A stretch of DNA of 64,000 bases, taken from positions 94,836 to 158,835 of the forward strand of contig CAWFEI010000007.1 in the NCBI GenBank assembly GCA_963814915.1. The letters run 5' to 3'. This document shows, piece by piece, positions 1-9,514 of the stretch. Within the stretch, counting starts at the first letter, position 1, and every line of letters begins with the position of its first letter. The stretch comes from VRUE01 sp963814915. GTDB taxonomy: Bacteria > Actinomycetota > Thermoleophilia > Solirubrobacterales > 70-9. The position numbers were made by a program, and so were the translations under genes. The notes under the pieces are model-generated. The model saw only the letters and a program-made list of their open reading frames with translations. It was not told where the DNA came from and did not search any database.

Positions 1-3000
1 CGATTGCGCAGCAGCTTCGCCTTGCGCGTGGACTGCAGGTGCCTTGCCCTGCGGCGCAGGTGCTTCGCGCGGCGGCTCAAACTCGCCGCCCGCTTCCCAC
101 GCGCGCCACAGTTGCGGACGCTACGCGGGGTCGGGTTGCCAGCGCCTTTGAAGCTGGCGCTCGCCGGCTTGGAGGCACTCGGCGCCGCCGGCACGCTTTG
201 GCAAGCGTCGCCGATGCAGGTCGGTGGGCCGGGCGGCGGTGGGGGAAGCCGCCACCTTCGCGTGCATCGTAGATATCGATCAGGCCTGGGATCTTTGGGA
301 ACCAGGCTGCTTTCGGTGGAGAAGAACACATCTCGTCCGCCCGGAGTCGCGTCGACGAACTCCGACTTCTTCCTGCCCTTGCCCGAGGAGATCAGACTGA
401 GGCAGCCTCCGGCGTCGGCGCAGTGGCCCACCCCTTGGGCCTCCCACTCATAGACATCCTGCTGGCCGTTGGTGTCCTGCGGCACCAAGGCGTCAAAAGC
501 GTTGAAGAACAGGCGTCCGCCGTCGTCGGAGAGATTGCGCGGGGTGTAGGTGATCTGCCTGGCGGTGGTCAACCAGGCGGCCGTCCAAATCCGCCGCGGA
601 CCGTTCGTAACGGGTTCATCTTCTCTTGCACCGAATGCCTGCTGTAGCGGCTGCCCAAGCGGCCGTGCGCCGCTCGGCTTGCAGGAAACGCACTGCAGCT
701 CGTCGGAGTTTGCGTCGTAGACGTAAACCTCGACGACCGCTTCGCCGTTGGCCGCATCGTGATTGTCGTATCCGGTCAGGCTGGCCACCGACTGGAACGC
801 CGCGACACTGCCGTCGGGCGATACGCGGGACGCACGGAGGAGGGGAGAGGTAGCAGCAGCGCTGGGGCCAGCAAACCCTTCGCCTCCCATATCCAGAGGC
901 GCGAGAGACGCGATCATCTTGGTCGAGCCTTCGTCATAGAGAAAGAGTTTCGATCCGGTGGCCGCGCCGAGGCCGACGACGAAGTAGATCTTGCTCAGGT
1001 CGTCGCTCGCTCCCATCACCCCTTCAACGCTGCTAGCGATCAGGCTCGCGCTTTCACTCGCCAAGTCGAACAGGTAGAGACTTCCGTTGATCGTGAACAG
1101 CGCTTTGGAGCCATCGGTTGCGGCCGTCCAATATTCGGCTTCCGCGGTGGACACGGTTTCCGACACCGGGACGGTGGTTGTACCGTTCACCCGGACATAT
1201 ATCTTGCCTGCGCCGGTCCAGACTGCCTTGGGCCTCGGTCCAATAGATCCGTTTACCGTCAGCTGAAATTGCATTGGATAGATTGTCGTGTTCGTTGACG
1301 AGCTGGTTAGCGAGCCCGCTGCCCGAGCCAGACCAGGCGGTGCTGGCAGTTCCGTTGGGCAAGACACTCACCAGGTGCAGTTCTCCGCCTGAGTAATCAT
1401 AAAGCTGTCGCTTGTTGCCCGCGGCCGCATTCGGGGTATAGGCTCCCCGGATGCTGAAGAGGGAGTGGCCCCCGGTCACGGAATGTCCCTCGACCAGCAT
1501 TTCGTGGCCCAATTCGTTACTGCTCGAGGTCGGTGCTTCGGTCCACAGCGGCCGATAGTCGTCCGTCTGGTTCTCGCGCTTGTAGAGGTTTACTTCGCCT
1601 TTCACCGCATCGGTGGTGAGGGGTGGGCTGGCGTCGTCGGTGATCCAGGCTGTACCCAGGTCTTCGGTGAATGCTCTGAACTGGACATTGAGGTCCCATT
1701 CGACCTTGAATGGGAAGGTCAAGACCCCGGCGTGGTACGGGTTCAGGCCGTGCGTGGACCAGCCCGTGGGACCGCGGGTCGCCAGGTATTGGTTGGAATA
1801 GGCGTTCCCCACAGCGTCGCCAAATGCTTTGTACGACGAGTAGGTGAATTTTTCGCCGTTCGGCGACGCTGCCTGGAACTCCGTGCGCAGACAGAAACTG
1901 CTACAGAGGGTAGTTATGTCACCCCCACCTTTGTCGACCGGCGAGACCATCTCGTAGGCGCGGCAGTCCGGCAGGTTGGCGCTTGCGCCGACTCGGTTGG
2001 ACTGGTTGGCGCAATCGGTGTCCTGCGGTTCGCGTGTATAGGTCGTGAAGATATGGTCGGCGCCTTCGGTCGTCCCGTTGGCGTTGGTGGCTATGACGCG
2101 GTAGTGGTAGGTGGCCCCTTCGGCCAAGCCTTCGAGGAAGTGGCTGAGCTCATGCACGGAGCTGTCGGAGCCGACTGCTCCTTCGGTGCTGTTGCCGTAG
2201 GCGGCCGTTGCGCCCCACTGGATGCGATAATCGGTGGCAGCGCCTTCAGGGTTTATCTGGGCCTTCAAGGTCGCTTCGGTGCGGTCCACATCCTGAGACC
2301 AACTGGCGAGGAGGACGGGGCCGGCGGTCTGCGCGGTGAGCGGATCGCCGCTGACGTCTCCAGTCGGATACGTCGCCGTGACGCGATAGGCGTAGGTTGA
2401 GCCCGCGTGCAGTTCCGAGAGGTCGGCTTCAACCGCGACCGGACTGGTGCCGGTGATCCCCCCTGGACCCGGTACACAGGGCGCGCTGTTGGGATACTGC
2501 TGGACTTGTTCGTCGGGGCTTTTTTGCGGTCCCCATTCGAAGACGCATTCGGCGAGCGTTGCGCCGTCGGGATTGACTGTCCCGTGCAGGGTCGCCTCGG
2601 TGTCGGTCAGGCCGGTAGCGGCTTCGGTGGTGACCGTGTCGGGCGTGGTGAAGTTCTGGTTGGAGCCTTCGACCGTCGCGTTGGGGTTGGCGGCGAAGAG
2701 GCGGTAGTGGTACTGGGTGCCCTGCGGGATCAGCCCACTGATGTCGGCATGCACGGCGACGGGGGTCGTGCCGGCGCCGATTTCGGCCGGGGTCTCGGCG
2801 CAGGGGGTCGTGTCGGTGTAGGGGGTCGAGCCCGCGGGGTGGCCCCATTCGAAGAAGCATTCGTCCAGTTCGACCCCGTCGGGGTTGACCGTGCCGGCGA
2901 GGGTGGCCCGCACACCGGTGTTGGAGGAGGGCGGTTCGGTGACGACGTCGGGGATCACCTTGGCCGCGCCGTAGACCTCGACGTTTTCGGTCGATGAGCG

Positions 3001-4059
3001 CGAGACGTAGACCTCTTCGGAGGCGCCGTTGGCGGCGACGCCTTCGGCGGTGGAGCCGGGCTTGAAGGAGGAGACGAGCGTCGCTTCGGTCGCGCCGGAG
3101 GCGTCGTACTCGTCGATCGCGGAAGAGCCGCCGGTGTTGCGGGCCGAGAAGACATGGCCGTTGCTCGGGTCCACGGAGACGGTCGAGGCGCCGCTGGCGA
3201 TCGTGTACTTGACTTCGCCGGTGGCGGCGTCGAGTTTCAGCAGTTCGCCGTTGTAGCGGTCGACGAAGAGGAAGCCTGCGGTGGCGCCCGTGCCGGCGGC
3301 CATGGTGCAGGGGTTGGCGGCGGTCGTGTAGGTGGCGCTGTTGTCGCCGTTGACCGGCGGGTTGGCGGCCGGTTCGTAGACATGGACGCCGTGGCTGTAG
3401 TCGCCGACGTAGACGTTGCCCGAGCCGTCGACGGCGACGCCGCAGGTTTCGCCCAGCGCCCCGCCGGAGTATTCGGTCAGCTGGCCTTTGTATTCGCCTT
3501 CGGAGCTGAAGATGTCGACGCGGTGCGCGGAGCCGCCGGCGACGTAGATGTCGCCGTCGGTGGCTGTGCCCGATTCGTCGATCGCGATCTGGGATTCCTT
3601 GCGGTTGGAGGGGATCGAGAGGCCGACCTGGGGGGTTTCATCGCCCGAGCCTTCGCCGTCGATCGCGTTTGAGCCCAGGGCGGAGAAGTTCGAGGCGCTG
3701 CCGTCGGCGTTGTAGCGATAGAGCGTGTCTTCGGTCGCGTCGAGGACGTAGACCTCGTTCGTCGACTGATCGACGGCGATGCCGCGGTCGGCGGGGAAGC
3801 TCGGCTGCGCGGAGGAGCCGAAGGTTTCCTGCAGGAAGCGGGTCGTGGAACCCGAGGCGGGAATCGCGGCGAGGACCAGGGCGAGAGCGCCCGCGATGGC
3901 GCAGAGCGGCAGGGCCACGCGCCTGGCTGAGGACGTACGTGTCCCTGTGGCGTCGGGCGAGGAACCACGGGTGGCGTTCGCTCCACGGAAGAAGCGGCCG
4001 AGGCCGGTGGCCTGGCGCTGGTTCGATCCCGCAGACGATGCCTTCGCGTGGCGTCTCAC
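1..4059 (-). CDS. Large exported NHL/Fn3/TolB-like repeat protein; frame-broken, C-terminus beyond window
   Basis: Surface or secreted protein of unknown function, a style common in Thermoleophilia. GTG at 4059 is taken as start because AAGGAGAG lies about 8 bases upstream. Residues ~46-70 form a signal/anchor helix; ~75-370 are NHL-type propeller repeats (for example AVDGSGNVYVGDY); ~380-690 hold three Fn3-like repeats with a VNPDG...EC.FEWG core; a second PD40-like propeller follows. The literal frame stops at 1054, but the protein plainly continues one frame away from about 1235 (KIYVRVNGTTTVPVSE) to about 290. The piece LIDIYDAREGGGFP (~285-245) is in yet another frame, after which the second frame resumes into a Lys/Arg-rich tail that is open at base 1. 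Either assembly indels or a decaying gene; I favour indels because all segments keep coding character. Confidence 0.75.
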
Positions 4060-4182
4060 GTAGTTCTCTCCTTGTCCCTGGAGCCGTTCCCTCGGCTCCG
4101 TTTCCCTGTTGCGTTCCCTGCGGTGCTGCCCTGCCCGTCCCTGGGATCGCAGATGGCGACCTTTGGGTACCGGCGTGTCAGC

Positions 4183-4211
4183 AGAATAGGGAACAGCAGT
4201 GTGTACGTCAA
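4183..4211 (-). promoter_or_regulatory. Sigma-70-like promoter for the large repeat protein
   Basis: On the minus strand TTGACG (4211-4206), a 17-base spacer and TATTCT (4188-4183) match vegetative -35/-10 elements. It leaves a leader of roughly 120 bases before the GTG at 4059. The rest of the 4060-4382 gap shows nothing else I can name. Consensus match only. Confidence 0.5.
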
Positions 4212-4382
4212 GTACTAGATTGGTATGCAGCCCGCAAAGGGCTTAGCAGAGGCGTTTACGGCGGGTAAGAATTTGGGCGGCGCGGCGATTTGGGACACGG
4301 TGGCTACGTGATCGGGAGGCGTAAACCCAACGCGGGTGGCACCGTGGACACCCGGCTGGTGCGACTCCGCGACTCGCCAGGC

Positions 4383-4793
4383 TCAATCGCGCAGCGAGGC
4401 GGCTGCCTCCTGCAGCGCTCGGCCCGCGGCGGGGGCCAGCGCGCCGAGCTCCTCGCTGGCCAGGGCGACCTCGTTCGCGATTTCTAGATCGCGAACGAGG
4501 CGCTCGATCGGGAACCCGCGGCTGCCGAGAATCTCGGCCAGCCATGCCACCTGCTCGATCAGCTTCACGGTTTCATCCCTGGCGTCCTGGATCGCCCAGG
4601 CGAGGATGTACTGGTTGTCGTGCAGGCACCACTCGATTCCCGCTTGCCCGTAGCGCTCGCCCTCATCCGGGAACTCGGCGCGGTAGCGGACGCAGACCTC
4701 CCGCGCCAGTGGGCGCAGGCCGATCGGGGTGCCGTCGGAGTGGTGGGCCTCGGCCGGTGGAGTCGCGCCGCTGGGGGGCTCGGGACGGCTCAT
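4383..4793 (-). CDS. Hypothetical protein, last gene of the B12-GGDEF operon
   Basis: A 136-residue soluble protein I do not recognise. It has a Pro/Ala-rich N-terminus (~1-25) followed by a helical region with a tryptophan-rich stretch (GIEWCLHDNQYILAWAIQDA) and a second Ala/Leu/Glu helix bundle up to the end; no signal peptide or membrane segment. Its ATG overlaps the stop of the preceding monooxygenase-like gene by four bases (ATGA, 4793-4790), so the two are translationally coupled and belong to the same minus-strand unit as the cobalamin-binding GGDEF gene. Function unknown; the coupling suggests it acts with the ABM protein or in the same response. Confidence 0.7.
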   Translation of the reverse strand: MSRPEPPSGATPPAEAHHSDGTPIGLRPLAREVCVRYRAEFPDEGERYGQAGIEWCLHDNQYILAWAIQDARDETVKLIEQVAWLAEILGSRGFPIERLVRDLEIANEVALASEELGALAPAAGRALQEAAASLRD

Positions 4794-5098
4794 TCGGCGA
4801 CCACCTCGTAGGTGTGCAGGTGTTCGAGCTGCTCGAGCTTGATCGCCTGGCTGAGCGAGTCCGGGATCCGCTCATGTGACTCGCGGTGATCGTCGCTCTT
4901 CATATAGGCCTTGAAGCAATCGCGGTCCCGCCAGCGGCTGATCATCATGATCTCGCCCGCGTCATGGTCCGATTGCCAGACCTCGATGCCGCGAAAGCCC
5001 TCGTGGCTTTCGACCCTGCCGAGTCGTGAGCGGAAGGCCGCGACGAGCTCGGCCGCCCGGGCGGGCGCCACGCGCAAACGGGAGACCGAGACGTACAT
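4790..5098 (-). CDS. Antibiotic biosynthesis monooxygenase (ABM) domain protein
   Basis: A 102-residue single-domain ABM-fold protein: beta-strand start MYVSVSRLRV, central helix AAELVAAFRSRLG, strand EIMMISRWRD, and the helix ...CFKAYMKSDDHRESHERI typical of the dimeric alpha+beta barrel. Family members are cofactor-free monooxygenases or haem-degrading IsdG/HmoA enzymes; the W-R-D motif after the MIS strand fits this group but does not tell substrate. It starts four bases after the stop of the cobalamin-binding GGDEF gene and overlaps the next gene by four bases, so the three form one operon. Link to B12 or haem chemistry is inference. Confidence 0.8.
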   Translation of the reverse strand: MYVSVSRLRVAPARAAELVAAFRSRLGRVESHEGFRGIEVWQSDHDAGEIMMISRWRDRDCFKAYMKSDDHRESHERIPDSLSQAIKLEQLEHLHTYEVVAE

Positions 5099-5102
5099 CG
5101 CA

Positions 5103-6461
5103 TCAGCCCCCGGCGGTGGCTACCTGGTTGCGGCCGTCACGCTTTGCCTGGTAGAGGGCCTGATCGATCGAGAGGCTCGTCCGGCGGGGGTCCGCGGCGA
5201 GGTCGGCGACGCCGATGCTCACGGTCACGGCGGGGTCGGCCAGATCGGCTTCGACCTCGGCCCTGATCCGCTCGGCGACGGTGGTCGCATCGCCGGTGCC
5301 CATGCCGGGCAGCAGGACGACGAACTCGTCACCGCCGAAGCGGGCGCCGAAGTCAGAGGGGCGGATGCATTTGAGGATCGCCCGTCCGACGGCGACGAGG
5401 GCCTCGTCGCCGACCTCGTGACCGTAGGTGTCGTTGATCGCCTTGAACTCGTCGACATCCAGCATCAGCGCCGAACCGCCTTGCGCCTCGCCCTCGAACA
5501 CCTCGATCATCCGGTCGTCGTAGGCGCGGCGGTTCCACAGCCCGGTCAGCCCGTCGCGGAAGGCCAGCGCCTCCAGCTCGAAGGCCCGGCGGGACGCTTC
5601 GCGGGCGGTATCGGCGGCCGCGAGAGCCGTGACCGCGAAGGAGCCGGCGACCGAATCGGCGTCGTCGCCGGCTCGCCTCGAGCGGGCGTGGTACGGCGGT
5701 ATGCGGGCGGCAAGGGCGGCGTCGACACTGGGGCCCTGACGCGGTCGGTCGATCATCGACGTGACGACCTCGACGACCTCCTCGCAGCCCGCGACGACCG
5801 GCACGTCGAGCCCGACCTGGGCCGCCCTGCCGACCGCTCTTCCGCCGACGAACACGGCGGGCGGCTGCTCCAGCTTCACCACCTCCTCGATCTCCGAGAC
5901 AAGCGTCGGCACGTTCAGCCACATGCTCACGGTCATCCCCAGCAGTGCCGGGCGATGGACCTCGCACGCCTCCAGGAGAGACGCCAGCGGGACATCGGGC
6001 CCGAGGTAGCGGACGTCGAAACCGGCGCCCTCGAGTGTGTCGGCAATCATCCGCAGGCCGAGGACGTGTTGCTCCCCCTGGACGGCGGCGAGCATCACGC
6101 GCTGGCGCGAGCGCAGTTCGCCATGCAGGAGGGTGGGGAAGAGCCGCGCCATCACGCCCTGGCTGATCGCCGTGGCCAGGTGCTCGCCGGCGATCGAGAC
6201 TTCTCCCGACTGCCAGCGATCGCCGATCCGGACCATCGCGGGGGCGATCACCCCCGAGTAGACCTCTTCCACGCTCAGCCCGTTGTCGAGAGCGCCCCTG
6301 ACGACCGTCTCCGCGCGCGCCGCGATGCCTTCCGCGAGGGCCCCCTCGAACTCCTCCACGTACTGGAGGCCGGCCCCGCCCTCCAGACCCGCCGAAAAAT
6401 TGTGGGAATCGTCACTACCGATAGATTTCCAGAGTACCGCTGTGTGTGGCGCCTGTGTCAT
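5103..6461 (-). CDS. Cobalamin-binding, possibly light-sensing, diguanylate cyclase
   Basis: 452-residue sensor that should make cyclic di-GMP. Start is the ATG at 6461; a longer frame to 6566 adds a non-conserved Arg-rich stretch. N-terminal four-helix cap (~residues 30-110) carries W-x9-EH (W83, E93, H94), the photoreceptor signature of CarH. A cobalamin-binding Rossmann domain follows with E-x-H-x-x-G (EQHVLG, ligand H132), the TVS segment and FVGG. The GGDEF domain (~300-450) has an intact active site (RFGGDEF, ~374-380) and an I-site RxxD (RPSD) five residues before it, so product inhibition is expected. The residue after W83 is Gln, where CarH has the His used for the light-adapted bis-His state, so photochemistry may differ. 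First gene of a three-gene operon. Confidence 0.88.
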   Translation of the reverse strand: MTQAPHTAVLWKSIGSDDSHNFSAGLEGGAGLQYVEEFEGALAEGIAARAETVVRGALDNGLSVEEVYSGVIAPAMVRIGDRWQSGEVSIAGEHLATAISQGVMARLFPTLLHGELRSRQRVMLAAVQGEQHVLGLRMIADTLEGAGFDVRYLGPDVPLASLLEACEVHRPALLGMTVSMWLNVPTLVSEIEEVVKLEQPPAVFVGGRAVGRAAQVGLDVPVVAGCEEVVEVVTSMIDRPRQGPSVDAALAARIPPYHARSRRAGDDADSVAGSFAVTALAAADTAREASRRAFELEALAFRDGLTGLWNRRAYDDRMIEVFEGEAQGGSALMLDVDEFKAINDTYGHEVGDEALVAVGRAILKCIRPSDFGARFGGDEFVVLLPGMGTGDATTVAERIRAEVEADLADPAVTVSIGVADLAADPRRTSLSIDQALYQAKRDGRNQVATAGG

Positions 6462-6611
6462 GGCGGCTTTTCGCAGCCCGCGGCGCGAGGCGAGCCCAGA
6501 GGCCCAGCCCAAGTCTCTTCCAAGCTTTCGGCTCACAGACAAGCCAGTTCTCCACGCGCAGGCCACGGACGCAGGCGAAGTGCCGTGCGTTGGCGACTAA
6601 GCTGCCGTTGC

Positions 6612-7898
6612 ATGACGGCGCGGGCGGCAGGGTGCGGGAAACGCCAATCGTGGGTTCACCGGCCCGCCCACGTCTGTGCGGTCAGTGCCCTGGCGTTCGC
6701 TGTGGGCTTCGGCGCCTTCGGCCTGACAACCCCCAGCCAGGCCCGAGCCCCGAAGCGCGCCGCGGCATCTGCACACGCTGCTCTCGCCCCGGCCACCGCA
6801 GCTGCACTGCCGGTCGCGTCGACGGTGCGCACCGCAGCGCCAAACGACCGCAGCGCCTCCGCCTCGATCGTCAAGAGCGGGAACCTGGCCCGCGACTGTG
6901 TCGGCCAGGCGGAACTGACCGGTTCGCGGGCGATCCGTTTTGTCGTCTGGTGCTCTGTCCAGAGCGGCAGGTTCAGCTTCGACATACAGCGCGGCAAGGG
7001 AGGCCGTCAGAATCCCATTGCCCCGATCCTCGCCTTCACGCCCCGCCCCAAGGTGACCGGGGTCGGAGCGCAAGGCGCCGCCAGCTGCCACCTGGGACCC
7101 CGGAAGCTGCGCTGTCGCGGCCACAAGACCGCCCAGGTAACCGTGCGCGGCCGTCTTGTCGTGCCGGCAGGGACCAGATGCGCGGTGCCAGTGAGAATCG
7201 AGAGCGCGGACGTCACCTCAGGCGGGCAGCCGATCGGCTGCCCGGGCAGAGGAGCGGGAAGAGCCGACTTCGAGCACTCCTATATGCGCAGCTTTCGTGC
7301 CCAGTTTGGGTTGCTCGCAAATCTGCATGGCGATCGTGCCGCGATCAGGCGACGCATCGACCGAGCGGTGCGCAGCTGGCGACGGGGCGAGCCGGTGGCG
7401 AGGGTGACCGCCTCGGAAATCGGTATGCCGCTGCTCCCCTTCGAGCAGCGCAAGCTCGAATTCAGGGGCAGGTTCCTGGAAAGGAACGTCGATGCACTCG
7501 AACGCTGGCTCGCGCACCGATCCACCGACACCTTCGCGGGCTATGAACTCGTCGACCGCTGGCAGCCGATCCTCTACGTCGGGTTCACCGGCGACCAGGA
7601 GGCGCAGCTGGCTGCTTTCAAAACGGCGGAGAAGCTCGTTGCCCCCGGCCGGGTGAGGCCATTCCCGCGCCAACCTCTCTACGCCGAAAGGCAGCTGTGG
7701 GACCTGGGTGAAGAGATCATCGAATCGGGCGACTCCGAGTTGAGCACGCTCGTCAATTCGGTCGGAGTCGCGACCCTTGCGAACAAGGTCGAAGTCGGAA
7801 CCAAGCACGTCGACGAGCTCAAGCGGCTGCTGGCGGAACGCTTCGGCTCCGACGCCCCCTTCCTCGTCGTTTTCGAACGGCCGGGGATGCTCCTATAG
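6612..7898 (+). CDS. Exported hypothetical protein
   Basis: 428-residue protein without a family I recognise. The ATG at 6612 precedes a basic region and a hydrophobic stretch (VCAVSALAFAVGFGAFGLT) ending in SQARA, a plausible signal peptide. After an Ala-rich linker comes a compact region with paired cysteines (DCVGQAEL, VVWCSVQ, SCHLGPRKLRCRG, GTRCAVP, PIGCPG), then a helical C-terminal half (~220-428) rich in Arg and Leu. The longer open frame upstream of 6612 is antisense to the GGDEF gene and is not coding. The gene is divergent from that operon across about 150 bases. An extracytoplasmic, disulfide-containing protein is the most that can be said. Confidence 0.75.
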   Translation: MTARAAGCGKRQSWVHRPAHVCAVSALAFAVGFGAFGLTTPSQARAPKRAAASAHAALAPATAAALPVASTVRTAAPNDRSASASIVKSGNLARDCVGQAELTGSRAIRFVVWCSVQSGRFSFDIQRGKGGRQNPIAPILAFTPRPKVTGVGAQGAASCHLGPRKLRCRGHKTAQVTVRGRLVVPAGTRCAVPVRIESADVTSGGQPIGCPGRGAGRADFEHSYMRSFRAQFGLLANLHGDRAAIRRRIDRAVRSWRRGEPVARVTASEIGMPLLPFEQRKLEFRGRFLERNVDALERWLAHRSTDTFAGYELVDRWQPILYVGFTGDQEAQLAAFKTAEKLVAPGRVRPFPRQPLYAERQLWDLGEEIIESGDSELSTLVNSVGVATLANKVEVGTKHVDELKRLLAERFGSDAPFLVVFERPGMLL

Positions 7899-8034
7899 CG
7901 CGATGAACCCGGACGCCCTCCGGCGTCGCTTCGGTTGGGTACGTGCCGTCACGCGACAAGAACCTCCGGGCCGTGCCTGGCGCCGAGTTGCCGCGCAACC
8001 TCGGCGATCACCATGGTGACGGTTCGCAAGCGGG

Positions 8035-8272
8035 TCAGGCCGTGGGCGCTGCGGGCGGGGCGCCTTCGCAGAGCTTGTAGCCGACGCCCCGGCAGTTGAC
8101 GACTAAACCCGCGGCGCCGGCGTGGCGGAGCTTGCAGCGCAGTCTGCTTATGTGGCTGTCGATCGTGCGGTTGCAGATCTGGGGCTCGGAGCCCCGCACC
8201 TCACGGGCCAGCTCCTGCTTGGCGACGACCCGCTGGGGTCGCGGGCGAGAAGAGCCAGGACGTCGTACTGGT
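8035..8272 (-). pseudogene. C-terminal fragment of an OmpR/PhoB-type response regulator
   Basis: Minus-strand translation gives a winged-helix output domain: YDVLALLARDP, then after a one-base slip in a C run near 8257, QRVVAKQELAREV, the recognition helix NRTIDSHISRLRCKLR and the wing VVNCRGVGYKL, ending at TGA 8037-8035. The receiver domain is absent: upstream sequence switches directly into a truncated integrase at about 8270. No start codon or regulatory region is left, so this is a gene fragment created by deletion, recombination, or a chimeric assembly join. Confidence 0.75.
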
Positions 8273-9025
8273 GCCGAACTGCTGGCGGGTGTAATTGCGA
8301 CGCACCCTGATGCGACCTGCCTGCCAGTCGACGTCCTGCCAGCGCAAGGCGATCAGCTCACCCTGGCGCAAACCGGTCATCGTCGCGACGAGATAGAGCA
8401 CGTGCTCGGTCGGGCCGAGGTAGTCGTCGATGACCGCCCGCAACAAGGCCTCCACCTCCTCGAGCTCCAGGTAGCGGATGTCGGCGTCGACCTCCGGCGC
8501 CCGCGGCCGGTCGACGGCCGCGACCGGGTTCGACTGAAGCCATCCCCGCTTGACCGCGAAGGCAAACAGCCCGTGCATGAAGATCAGCTGGTTGGTGACG
8601 GTCTTCGTTGCGAGGCCGTCGCGTTTTTTCGCGCCGATGTAGCGGCGCAGCTGGTCGGCGTCGATCCGCTCGAGCGGCCGCTCGCCGAAGAACGGCACCG
8701 CGTGGGCGCGCAGGATCGAGCGGTAGTCGCCGAGCGTGGACGGCTTGTGTTCCAGCACGTGCTCCAGCTGCTCTACATATATGTCGCCGGCCGTCTCGAT
8801 CGTCAGCCCGGTGCGGACGATCGTGCGCTCGGACTCCACGCGTCGCTGCAACTCGCGCTCGGCCTGTGTCCTCGTCAGCCCTTCGCGGCTGCCGCGCTGG
8901 CGCTTCGGGCCGATCTTGCGCTTCACCCGGCGCCCGCCCGAGTACCACTTGCCGTACCAGTTCTCCTCACCGGTGGCGTCGCGGCGCACGAAAAGGGAGC
9001 CGCTGCCGTAGGAGCGGCGACTCAC
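8270..9025 (-). pseudogene. Truncated tyrosine recombinase (phage-type integrase)
   Basis: GTG at 9025 overlaps the excisionase stop (GTGA). The protein has the N-terminal Arm-binding strand motif (SYGSGSLFVRRDATGEENWY), a SAM-like core-binding domain (ETAGDIYVEQLEHVLEHKPS ...) and the beginning of the catalytic domain, including the first catalytic Arg in TGLRQGELIALRW. It then ends abruptly after RIRVRRNYTRQQFG: the Lys, HxxR and nucleophilic Tyr motifs are missing and the frame runs into response-regulator sequence. It cannot be active. Together with the neighbouring xis and tRNA-fMet it marks one end of a former integrative element. Confidence 0.85.
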
Positions 9026-9234
9026 GGGTAGCCTCCCCTCGCCCCCACGCTGCGGCCGTCCTGCGTCGACTCCAGGGTCTCCACCCACTCCGCGATCGAC
9101 TCGGCTCGGTAGCGGCGGTAGCGGCCGAGCGTCACCGTCGGTATCCGCCCGTTGCGCGACTGTTCGTAGACCCATGTCTTGGGCACGCCGAGAATCCGAG
9201 CCACCTGGTCGGCGGTGAGGAGCGATCCCTCCAT
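9022..9234 (-). CDS. Excisionase-like HTH_17 DNA-binding protein
   Basis: 70-residue MerR-like winged-helix protein of the excisionase family: LLTADQVARILGVPKTWVYE followed by a basic turn (NGRIPTVTLGRYRRY) and a helix ending EWVETLE. Such proteins bind arm sites and direct the integrase towards excision. ATG at 9234 is chosen since it starts at the conserved domain; a GTG at 9270 would add 12 residues. Its stop overlaps the integrase start by four bases (GTGA), so the pair was co-translated. Probably without a partner now that the integrase is truncated. Confidence 0.8.
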   Translation of the reverse strand: MEGSLLTADQVARILGVPKTWVYEQSRNGRIPTVTLGRYRRYRAESIAEWVETLESTQDGRSVGARGGYP

Positions 9235-9307
9235 GCCGCCAAGACGGCCGATGGCTCGAATTCGTCCCACCCTGGCGAGCCGAGCAGGTCGCGGTGCGTG
9301 CAGAGAA

Positions 9308-9327
9308 TGGGACCCTATTGGGACCCT
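9308..9327. repeat. Pair of 9-bp direct repeats, candidate integrase/excisionase arm sites
   Basis: TGGGACCCT occurs at 9308-9316 and again at 9319-9327, a centre spacing of 11 bases (one helical turn), between the xis start and the tRNA terminator. Each unit is itself nearly palindromic. The position at the tRNA-proximal end of the element is where accessory binding sites normally lie; binding is inferred. Confidence 0.4.
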
Positions 9328-9356
9328 GAGTCGCGGCCGGAACGTCTTGAGGGCGC

Positions 9357-9384
9357 AAAAAAGGCCCCGTTTCCGGGGCCTTTT
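9357..9384 (-). terminator. Intrinsic terminator of tRNA-fMet
   Basis: Perfect 7-bp stem GGCCCCG/CGGGGCC with a four-base loop, preceded and followed by A and T runs. Read on the minus strand it ends in six T residues immediately downstream of the tRNA; the T run in the other direction makes it potentially bidirectional. Confidence 0.85.
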
Positions 9385-9388
9385 CCTA

Positions 9389-9462
<74 letters not shown>

Positions 9463-9514
9463 GCGGTCTGGCAATGCTAGCAACGCTGGGCTCTCTCTAA
9501 AGTGCCGCAGCCCG

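Noticed and set aside
4911..6611. Long plus-strand open frame upstream of the exported-protein gene
   Set aside because: It is antisense to the GGDEF gene, Arg/Gly-rich and without domains; only the part from 6612 looks coding.
7911..7927. Hairpin GACGCC/GGCGTC after the exported-protein gene as terminator
   Set aside because: Only six base pairs and no T run; too weak to call.
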